Origin: Betaproteobacteria bacterium
GTDB lineage: Bacteria; Pseudomonadota; Gammaproteobacteria; Burkholderiales; Casimicrobiaceae
Direction: 5' to 3'
Assembly (NCBI GenBank): GCA_016704895.1
Contig: JADIZG010000005.1
Location: 45,379-109,378 of the forward strand
DNA: 64,000 bases
This document shows positions 34,485 to 41,279 of the stretch, one piece after another. The notes under the pieces were generated by a model that had not been told where the DNA came from, did not search any database, and saw only the letters and a list, made by a program, of their open reading frames with translations. How positions within the stretch are numbered: the stretch's first letter is position 1; every line of letters begins with the position of its first letter. The position numbers were made by a program, and so were the translations under genes.

Positions 34485-34892
34485 CTACGGCTCGTTCAGG
34501 AAATCGTCGAGCGCGCGGCGGTCGCGCTTCGTGGGCCGGCCGGGAACGCGCGAAGGCGCGGCGGCCTTGCGGCGTGCGACTTCCTGCTCGCGCGCGGCGA
34601 CGCTCGCGGCGTCCTCCCGGTAGAGCCTGGCCGCCTCGGCTGCCGAGCCGCGACGCTCGGCGAGTGCCGCGACCTCCACCTCCCATGCCATGCCGCCCTT
34701 GCGCACGGTGACGCGGTCGCCGGCCTTGACGCCGCGCGATGGCTTCACCCGCTCGCCGTCGACGCGCACCTGCCCGGACTCGATGGCGTCGCACGCGAGC
34801 GTGCGCGTCCTGTAGAAGCGCGCCGCCCAGAGCCACTTGTCCATGCGAACGCGCGTTGCCGCGCCTGCCGGCGCCTGGTCATCCTGGGTCAC
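34485..34892 (-). CDS. hslR: Heat-shock protein 15 (HslR), S4-domain RNA-binding protein
   Basis: A 135-residue S4-domain protein that in E. coli recycles stalled 50S subunits carrying a nascent chain. The S4 domain is at about 15-75 (MDKWLWAARFYRTRTLACDAIESGQVRVDGERVKPS), followed by a basic C-terminus. The GTG at 34892 overlaps the paiB stop (GTGA). An internal ATG at MDKWLW would give a conventional, shorter start. It is last in a stress operon with the proteasome homologue, hslO and paiB. Confidence 0.9.
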   Translation of the reverse strand: MTQDDQAPAGAATRVRMDKWLWAARFYRTRTLACDAIESGQVRVDGERVKPSRGVKAGDRVTVRKGGMAWEVEVAALAERRGSAAEAARLYREDAASVAAREQEVARRKAAAPSRVPGRPTKRDRRALDDFLNEP

Positions 34893-35527
34893 GACGCGTC
34901 CGGGGCGGCGTAGGCACGCATCCAGCGGGCCGTCGCGGCGGAGTCCGGGTCCGCTTCCCCCTCCAGCGCCGCAATCACGCGCGTGCGGTCGTCGCGCGAC
35001 CGGTTCTGCGACAGCTTGAACTTGGCGTCGACGCGCCGGATGCGCATGCGGAACGCGACGATCGCGCCGACGAGCGCGTCGACGCGCGCCTCGGACATCG
35101 CGAGCTCCCACGGGGACTCGCGATGCGACTCGAAGCGATGGACCAGCGTCTCGAGGATGCCGCGCGCCGCCGCGGCGTCGTCGACGACGTCGATCGCGCC
35201 GTGCGCGTGCACGGTCGCGTAGTTCCACGTCGGCACCGTCGTCGCCGGCTCCCCGTACCACGACGGCGAGACGTACGCATGCGGTCCGTGGAACACCGCG
35301 ATCGACTCGGCCCCCGCGAAGCGCTTCCAGTGCGGGTTCGCGCGCGCCACGTGGCCGATCAGCGTGCCGTGCGGCTCGCACGAAGGCTGCAGCAGCAGCG
35401 GGACGTGCGAGACGTGCGGTTCCGCGTCTCCGGGGGTGAGGAGCGTGGCGAACGGATGGTCGTGCATGAGGCGCGCGGCGGCGGCGCGGTCGTCGGGCTC
35501 GAACGAGCGGGGGAGATAGAGGGACAT
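34889..35527 (-). CDS. PaiB-family FMN-binding protein
   Basis: A 212-residue protein of the PaiB/FMN-binding split-barrel family (MSLYLPRSFEPDDRAAAARLM; HVARANPHWKRF; AYVSPSWYGEPATTVPTWNYATVHAHG; KFKLSQNRSRDDR). In Bacillus PaiB is described as a transcriptional regulator. In proteobacteria the family probably binds flavin and has no proven role. It starts 32 bases after hslO and overlaps hslR. Confidence 0.9.
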   Translation of the reverse strand: MSLYLPRSFEPDDRAAAARLMHDHPFATLLTPGDAEPHVSHVPLLLQPSCEPHGTLIGHVARANPHWKRFAGAESIAVFHGPHAYVSPSWYGEPATTVPTWNYATVHAHGAIDVVDDAAAARGILETLVHRFESHRESPWELAMSEARVDALVGAIVAFRMRIRRVDAKFKLSQNRSRDDRTRVIAALEGEADPDSAATARWMRAYAAPDAS

Positions 35528-35559
35528 GGCGTGTGCTCCCCTGGTCGACGGTACGCGTG

Positions 35560-36444
35560 CTAGGCGGGACCGCCGGAGCCCGCGGCGGGCTCGAAGAGCG
35601 ACCGCGCCTGTCCCGGCGGGTAAGTGTAGCGCCGCCCGCAGTACTCGCAGGTGACCACGACCTCGCCCGCCTCCGCGAGTGCCGCCTCGATCTCGTCGCG
35701 GCCGGCGATCCGCAGCGCCTGCTCGACGCGGGCGTTCGAGCATCGGCACGCGAAGCGCGGCGCGCGCGCCTCGAACACGCGCAGGTCGCGTGTCGGGAAC
35801 AGCGCCGCCAGCACGCCCGTCGGGTCGTCGGCGGCGACGAGATCCTGCGCCGACGCACCGCCGACGACGCGCGCGGCCTCCTCCCACGCGCCGGCGGCGT
35901 CGTCGTGCGCGCCGGGCAGCCGCTGCACGAGGAGGCCGCCGACGCGGCCGTCGTCCACGGCGAGCGCGAGCCGGCTCTCGAGCTGCTCGGACGACGCGAG
36001 ATAGTGCTCGAGCAGCGTCGCGACCGAGCCCGCCTCGAGCGCGACGATGCCCTGGTAGAGCGGCCCGTCCTCGGGGTCGAGGGTGATCGCGAGGCGGGCC
36101 TGCGACGCGTCGCCCGCCAGTTGCGCCAGCGACGCGCCGGCCGGAAGCCGCGAGACGGCGTCGCGGTCCCACTGCGCGGTGGCGCGGAGCGAGAGCGCGT
36201 GGTCGCACTCGATCACCGCCAGCTTCACCGGGCCCGGCCCCGCGAGCTGGACGATGAGCGAGCCGCGGAACTTGAGGCTCGAGGCGAGGAGCGCCGCCGC
36301 GGCCATGAGCTCGGCCAGCACACGCTTGAGCGGCGGCGGGTAGTCGTGCGCGGCCAGCGCGTCGTGAGCGGTGGCGTCCATGCGGGCGCAGGCACCGCGC
36401 ACCGCGGCGCCCTCGAGCACGAACGGGACGAGCGCGTCGGCCAT
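35560..36444 (-). CDS. hslO: Redox-regulated chaperone Hsp33
   Basis: A 294-residue cytosolic holdase activated by oxidation. The N-terminal substrate-binding domain (FVLEGAAVRGACARMD; LLASSLKFRGSLIVQLAGPGPV) is followed by the zinc-binding redox switch, CRC at about residue 230 and CEYC at about 263. All four switch cysteines are present. Its ATG overlaps the stop of the upstream proteasome-homologue gene (TGATG), implying coupled translation. Confidence 0.95.
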   Translation of the reverse strand: MADALVPFVLEGAAVRGACARMDATAHDALAAHDYPPPLKRVLAELMAAAALLASSLKFRGSLIVQLAGPGPVKLAVIECDHALSLRATAQWDRDAVSRLPAGASLAQLAGDASQARLAITLDPEDGPLYQGIVALEAGSVATLLEHYLASSEQLESRLALAVDDGRVGGLLVQRLPGAHDDAAGAWEEAARVVGGASAQDLVAADDPTGVLAALFPTRDLRVFEARAPRFACRCSNARVEQALRIAGRDEIEAALAEAGEVVVTCEYCGRRYTYPPGQARSLFEPAAGSGGPA

Positions 36445-37013
36445 CAGCCGCGCAGCTTGACCGTGTAGATCGACATCGGCAGCGCGGAATTCCTGTCGAA
36501 CGTCGCGCCGGCCTCGACGCCGACGCGCGCGACCGCCGCCGCGGTCTTCAGGCGCGGGTAGAGCGCGTTCATCGCGCCGAGCGCGAACTCCCGACCCGAT
36601 CCCACCGCCCAGAACTGCGAGTACTCGAACACCTCGCGCATCGAGTAGACGCCGAAGATCCCGTGCTGGTTCGCGATCAGCGCGGTGATCTGCGTCGACT
36701 CGTACGGGTCGTCCTCCTCCTCCTTCGGGTTCAGGAAATGCTGGTCCTTCAGCACCGGGTGGAGCTTGCGCAGCGTGTCGAAGATCGCGAGTCGGCCCGA
36801 GAAGTCGAGGTCCTCCCGGCTCGCGAGCAGGCTCTCGAACACGAGCTGGTGCGCGGCCGAGCCGCACAGCCCCAGGTAGGTCCCGCGGTAGTGGACGATC
36901 TTCTCGGGGCTCCTGTCGAACGTGGCGGCGAGCTTCAGGTCGCCGAACGTCGTGAGCGAGTCGGCGGCGATGGCGATTTCGTCGTGCTTGCGCACGGCAA
37001 CGAGCGTGGTCAT
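36444..37013 (-). CDS. Betaproteobacterial proteasome homologue (BPH), Ntn hydrolase
   Basis: A 189-residue proteasome-like N-terminal nucleophile protein. Removal of Met exposes Thr (MTTLVAVRK), the expected catalytic residue. The following AIAADSLTTFGDLKLAATFDR and YLGLCGSAAHQLVFESLL match the proteasome beta/HslV fold. It lacks a neighbouring hslU, and the sequence differs from HslV. From memory it best fits the BPH group described in betaproteobacteria, which assembles into rings without a known ATPase. The stop overlaps the hslO ATG, so protease homologue and redox chaperone are translated together. Confidence 0.82.
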   Translation of the reverse strand: MTTLVAVRKHDEIAIAADSLTTFGDLKLAATFDRSPEKIVHYRGTYLGLCGSAAHQLVFESLLASREDLDFSGRLAIFDTLRKLHPVLKDQHFLNPKEEEDDPYESTQITALIANQHGIFGVYSMREVFEYSQFWAVGSGREFALGAMNALYPRLKTAAAVARVGVEAGATFDRNSALPMSIYTVKLRG

Positions 37014-37194
37014 TCGCGGGTTCCGGGAATCGCGCCGGAATGCTCCGGCGCTTCGGGGGTGGAAGGCGTATCGCGCCGCGCGCCTGCGTCGCGCCCGCCT
37101 GTCGGAGGACGGCCCGCGCAGGACGGCGCTCGGCAGCGCCGGGCACGTGCCGTCGTGTCGCGACGCCCTGCGCCCGCAGTGCGGCGGACGCGGA

Positions 37195-38118
37195 TTATAC
37201 CGCGAGCGCCATTCGCGGCGCCGGCAGCATGGCCACGGGGGGAAGCCTCGCTGGCGACCAGGAGGCGAACGCATGCGCCCAGAAATCCGCGAGCGTGGCG
37301 GGCGCGGCGTCCGGCTGCTCGAGGAACCGCCACGCCGCCACGAGCGCGGGCAGCGGGTCGTCGGGAAGCGCGCGCGCGTGCGTCTGCTTGGAGAGCTTCT
37401 CGCCCGAGGCGTTGATCGCGATCGGCACGTGCAGGTAGGCAGGCGTCGCGAGGCCGAGGACGCGCTGCACGTGGATCTGGCGCGGCGTCGATGCGAGCAG
37501 GTCCGCGCCGCGCACCACGTGCGTCACGCGCTGTTCCGCGTCGTCGACGACGACGGCGAGCTGGTAGGCGGCGAGCCCGTCCGAGCGCCGAACGACGAAG
37601 TCGCCGACCTCGCGCGCGAGGTCCTGCCGCTGCGGGCCCTGCAACCGGTCGACGAACCCGACGACCGCGTCGTCGACGCGCACGCGTATCGAGCGCCGGG
37701 CGCGCGTCACGCGATCGACGGGAATGCCTTGGCGGCAGGTGCCGGGGTACACGCGCTCGCCCGTCGGCGAGAGCGGGGCCGCCTCGAGTTCGCGTCGCGT
37801 GCACGCGCACGGATAGGCGAGCCCGCGCGCGTCGAGCGCTGCGATCGCTTCCGCGTAGAGCGCATCGCGCTCCGACTGTCGCACGACCGGTCCGTCGGCG
37901 GCGAAACCGTAGCGCGCGAGCGTGTCGAGGATGTCGCGTTCGGCGCCCGGCACCGCGCGCGGCTCGTCGACGTCCTCGATCCGCACGAGCCAGCGTCCGC
38001 CGGCGGCGCGTGCGTCGCAGAAGCTCGCGAGGGCGGCGACGAGCGACCCGAAGTGCAGGGGGCCGGTGGGCGAGGGGGCGAAGCGCCCGACGGTCGGCGC
38101 GCTCGCCGCGCCGCTCAC
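37195..38118 (-). CDS. gluQ: Glutamyl-Q tRNA(Asp) synthetase
   Basis: A 307-residue truncated glutamyl-tRNA synthetase that attaches Glu to queuosine on tRNA-Asp. It has the class I signature (GRFAPSPTGPLHFGSLVAALAS), Asp/Glu-binding region (RIEDVDEPR), a zinc-type CAC/CR set (YPCACTRREL, YPGTCRQG) and the KMSKS-like KLSKQ. It lacks an anticodon-binding domain. GTG at 38118 overlaps the stop of the transglycosylase gene (GTGA). With queG in this window, two queuosine-pathway genes are present. Confidence 0.95.
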   Translation of the reverse strand: MSGAASAPTVGRFAPSPTGPLHFGSLVAALASFCDARAAGGRWLVRIEDVDEPRAVPGAERDILDTLARYGFAADGPVVRQSERDALYAEAIAALDARGLAYPCACTRRELEAAPLSPTGERVYPGTCRQGIPVDRVTRARRSIRVRVDDAVVGFVDRLQGPQRQDLAREVGDFVVRRSDGLAAYQLAVVVDDAEQRVTHVVRGADLLASTPRQIHVQRVLGLATPAYLHVPIAINASGEKLSKQTHARALPDDPLPALVAAWRFLEQPDAAPATLADFWAHAFASWSPARLPPVAMLPAPRMALAV

Positions 38119-38759
38119 CGTGCGGCGGGCACCGAGGCGGCGACGCCGATCACGGCGGGCGCCGACGCCGACGCGTAACGCTGCATCGCCGAGAGGACCG
38201 CCGTCGGGTATTCGCCGCGCCCGAGGCTGCCGTTGTAGCGACCGAGCGCGCGGTAGAGGTCGCCCTTCTCGCGGTCGAGGTAGAGCCGCAGGATCACGCA
38301 GCCGTAGCGGAGGTTCGTACGCATGTGGAACAGGTTGTGGCCGCCGCTCCCGATCAGGCGCGTCCAGAAGGGCATCACCTGCATGTAGCCGCGCGCGTCC
38401 GCGACCGATACCGCGTACTTCTTGAAGCCGCTTTCGTGATGGATGACCGCCAGCACGAGTTGCGGGTCCAGGCCGGCGCGCACGGCCTCGTAATGCACGG
38501 TGCGCAGCATGTCGCGCCGTTCGTCGGCGTCGGGAACCCGCGAGGCGAGTCGCCTGCCCATCTCCGCGATCCACGCACGCGCGTCGGGTCGATCTTCCCA
38601 GTCCGCCGGGACCGGCCGGTCGGAGATCGCCCGCGAGAGCACCGTCACCACCGACGGGGCGAGGGCCTCCTCGGCCTGCGCGCCTGCGGAGGCCGGCAGC
38701 GGGGCGAGCGCCGCTGCCGCGGTGAGCGCGGCGGCGCAGAGGAGGGGGAGGCGTCGCAT
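38115..38759 (-). CDS. Lytic transglycosylase, SLT domain
   Basis: A 214-residue exported murein hydrolase. The signal peptide (MRRLPLLCAAALTAAAALA) is followed by an SLT domain with catalytic Glu in VLAVIHHESGFKKYAVS (about 111), then DARGYMQVMPFW and NLRYGCVILRLYLDR. It is located between proS and gluQ (8-base gap, 4-base overlap), a frequent betaproteobacterial arrangement. Confidence 0.92.
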   Translation of the reverse strand: MRRLPLLCAAALTAAAALAPLPASAGAQAEEALAPSVVTVLSRAISDRPVPADWEDRPDARAWIAEMGRRLASRVPDADERRDMLRTVHYEAVRAGLDPQLVLAVIHHESGFKKYAVSVADARGYMQVMPFWTRLIGSGGHNLFHMRTNLRYGCVILRLYLDREKGDLYRALGRYNGSLGRGEYPTAVLSAMQRYASASAPAVIGVAASVPAAR

Positions 38760-38767
38760 CTGGTCAG

Positions 38768-40495
38768 TCAGTTTTCGAGCTTTCCGCGGACGAACCCGGC
38801 GATGTCGGCGACCGGCACCGGCGTGGCCGCGGTGTCCCGCCGCCGCTGGTACTCGACCTTGCCGTCCTTCAGCCCCCGGTCGCCGATGGTGATCCGGTGC
38901 GGGATGCCCAGGAGTTCGAGATCAGCAAACATCACGCCAGGGCGCTCGCCCCGGTCGTCCAGCAGCACCTCGACCCCTTCGGCCTGCAGTTGGTCATGCA
39001 GGCGGTCGGCAAGTTCCCGGACCGCCTCGCTGCGGTCGTAGCCGATCGGGGCGATGGCGACGGCGAACGGCGCCATGGCCTCCGGCCAGACGATCCCCCG
39101 CTCGTCGTGGTTCTGCTCGATCGCCGCGGCGACGACCCGCGTCACCCCGATGCCGTAGCAGCCCATCTCGATCAGGTGGGATTGCCCCTGTGCGTCGAGG
39201 TAGGTGGCCCCCATGTCCCGCGAATAGCGGGTTCCGAGCGCGAAGACGTGCCCGACCTCGATGCCGCGCAGGATCTCGAGCGGCCCCTTGCCGTCGGGCG
39301 AGGGGTCGCCCGCGACCACGTTCCGGAGGTCGGCGACGGCGTCGGGCTCCCGGCAGTCGCGGCCGAAGTTGACGCCGCCCAGGTGGAAGCCTGCCTCGTT
39401 GGCGCCGCAGACGAAGTCCGCCATCGCGGCGACCGTGCGGTCGACGATGAGCGTCAGGTCCTTCGGGATGCCGACCGGGCCGAGGAAGCCGGGCGGACAG
39501 CCGGTCGCCGCGCGGATCTCGGCCTCGGTCGCCCAGCGGAAGCCCTCGAGCGCGGCGATCCTGCCTGCCTTGACCTCGTTGAGCGTGTGGTCGCCGCGGA
39601 TCAGCAGCATCGCGACGCGCGCCGGCTGGCCCTCGGTGTCGACCGCCAGCATGATGCACTTGACGCTCCGCGCGAGCGGCATGCCGAGGAGCGCGGTGAC
39701 GTCCTCGCAGGTCGTCTGCGTGGGCGTCGCCACCTTGCGCATCGCCTCCGCGGGCGCGGGTCGCGCAGCCGCCGGCGCGAGCGCCTCCGCTTGCTCGACG
39801 TTCGCCGCGTAGTTCGACTGCGGGCACCACGCGATCGCGTCCTCGCCCGCGTCGGCGAGCACCTGGAACTCGTGCGACGCGAACCCGCCGATCGCGCCGG
39901 TGTCCGCCTCGACGGCGCGGAACGTCAGGCCGAGTCGCGTGAAGATTCGCTCGTACGCGTCGTACATCGCGCGATAGCTCCGCATCAGCGCGTCGCGGTC
40001 GACGTCGAACGAGTACGCGTCCTTCATCAGGAACTCGCGCCCGCGCATCACGCCGAAGCGCGGCCGGATCTCGTCGCGGAACTTGACCTGGATCTGGTAG
40101 AGGTTGACCGGCAGCTGCCGGTAGCTCCTCACGTCCTTGCGGACGATGTCGGTGACCGGCTCCTCGTGCGTCGGACCGAACAGGAAGTCGCGCTCGTGGC
40201 GATCCCGGATCTTGAGGAGCTGCGGGCCGAACTTGTCCCAGCGGCCGGTCTCCTGCCAGAGCTCGGCGGGGATCACGTGCGGCAGGTAGCATTCGAGGGC
40301 GCCGGCGCGGTTCATCTCCTCGCGCACGATCTGCTCGGTCTTGCGCAGCGTGATCAGGCCCAGCGGCAGCCAGGAGTAGATGCCCGAGGACAGCTTCTTG
40401 ATCATCCCCGAGCGCAGCATGAGCTTCTGGCTCGTGACGTCGGCCTCGGCCGGGGCTTCCTTCAGCGTATTGAGGTAGAACTTCGAGACGCGCAT
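38768..40495 (-). CDS. proS: Prolyl-tRNA synthetase
   Basis: A 575-residue class II synthetase of the bacterial type. It has a catalytic core with TSQKLMLRSGMIKKLSSGIYSWLPLG near the start, FGPTHEEPVTDIVRKDVRSYRQLP, and motif 3 in GCYGIGVTRVVAAAIEQNHD. The Ala-editing insertion domain lies at about 225-400, and the C-terminal anticodon-binding domain at about 475-570. The full length is intact. First gene of proS-slt-gluQ. Confidence 0.97.
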   Translation of the reverse strand: MRVSKFYLNTLKEAPAEADVTSQKLMLRSGMIKKLSSGIYSWLPLGLITLRKTEQIVREEMNRAGALECYLPHVIPAELWQETGRWDKFGPQLLKIRDRHERDFLFGPTHEEPVTDIVRKDVRSYRQLPVNLYQIQVKFRDEIRPRFGVMRGREFLMKDAYSFDVDRDALMRSYRAMYDAYERIFTRLGLTFRAVEADTGAIGGFASHEFQVLADAGEDAIAWCPQSNYAANVEQAEALAPAAARPAPAEAMRKVATPTQTTCEDVTALLGMPLARSVKCIMLAVDTEGQPARVAMLLIRGDHTLNEVKAGRIAALEGFRWATEAEIRAATGCPPGFLGPVGIPKDLTLIVDRTVAAMADFVCGANEAGFHLGGVNFGRDCREPDAVADLRNVVAGDPSPDGKGPLEILRGIEVGHVFALGTRYSRDMGATYLDAQGQSHLIEMGCYGIGVTRVVAAAIEQNHDERGIVWPEAMAPFAVAIAPIGYDRSEAVRELADRLHDQLQAEGVEVLLDDRGERPGVMFADLELLGIPHRITIGDRGLKDGKVEYQRRRDTAATPVPVADIAGFVRGKLEN

Positions 40496-40687
40496 CGTCG
40501 GGCTTTGTTGTGCAAAGCCTTGATTTTAGCGCAATTTCGCCCGCTTCTGCCGATCGGTCCGCAATCGGGGTCGCGACCCGCCGCCAGGGATCGCCGCGGC
40601 GGCCGGACTCCGGCCAGGACCGGCGCGCCAACGCGGCGCGCCGGCGGGGAGGAAGGCGCGACGCCCGTCCCCGCCGGGGAAAGCGCG

Positions 40688-41131
40688 TCAGCGGACGACG
40701 ATCACCGGCAGCTTGCCGTGCGTCAGCACCTTCTGCGTCTCGGAGCCGAGCAGCAGCGCCGACACGCCGCGCCGGCCGTGCGAGGCCATCACGATCGCGT
40801 CGCACTTCTCCTTCTTCGCCGCCGCGAGGATCGCCTCCCACGGAGCGGGCGCGATCATGTGGACGGTCGTGCACTCGATGCCCGCGGCCCTGGCCTTCGC
40901 GGCGGCGGCGTCGAGCACCTTCGTCGCCTCCTTCGCCATCATCGCCGCGTATTCCTTCTTCGAGACGGGCTCGTAGACGACCCCGTCCGCGTACATCGGC
41001 AGCGGATAGTCGGGTGCCGCGTAGAACGCGGTGAGCTTGGCGCCCAGCGGCTTCGCGAGGCCGATCGCGTGCGCGACGGCCTTCGCCGAGAGCTTCGATC
41101 CGTCGGTGGCGACGAGGATGTTCTTGTACAT
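40688..41131 (-). CDS. Universal stress protein, UspA family
   Basis: A 147-residue single-domain Usp (MYKNILVATDGSKLSAKAVAHAI). The nucleotide-binding loop is GRRGVSALLLGSETQKVLTHGKLPVIVVR (G-2x-G-9x-G-S/T type), so ATP binding is likely. It is transcribed away from ccoI. The FNR/ANR-like box at 41191-41204 lies about 60 bases upstream of its start and could serve both genes, as in other bacteria where anaerobic regulators control Usp genes. The 40496-40687 gap holds nothing recognised. Confidence 0.93.
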   Translation of the reverse strand: MYKNILVATDGSKLSAKAVAHAIGLAKPLGAKLTAFYAAPDYPLPMYADGVVYEPVSKKEYAAMMAKEATKVLDAAAAKARAAGIECTTVHMIAPAPWEAILAAAKKEKCDAIVMASHGRRGVSALLLGSETQKVLTHGKLPVIVVR

Positions 41132-41190
41132 GGCGGACTCCGTGGATGGGCGGATGGATCGAGCCTACGGGGCGAGGGTGCCCGAGGGCG

Positions 41191-41204
41191 TTGACTCAGG
41201 TCAA
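41191..41204. promoter_or_regulatory. FNR/ANR-type box TTGAC-N4-GTCAA between usp and ccoI
   Basis: TTGACTCAGGTCAA is a symmetrical variant of the TTGAT-N4-ATCAA consensus of FNR/ANR. It lies between a divergent Usp gene (start 41131) and ccoI (start 41280), about 60 and 76 bases from the two starts. An fnr gene lies in the same window. Activation of both genes by low oxygen is likely but inferred. Confidence 0.7.
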
Positions 41205-41279
41205 CCGTGCCGTCGGCTCGATCGCGATTGTCGCGCATTCTCCTTGCCGCTCGCCCGCCCCGGGAAGGAAAATGCCCGC

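Noticed and set aside
36444..37013. HslV peptidase of the HslUV protease
   Set aside because: No hslU next to it, and the sequence after the N-terminal Thr differs from HslV. The betaproteobacterial homologue group fits better.
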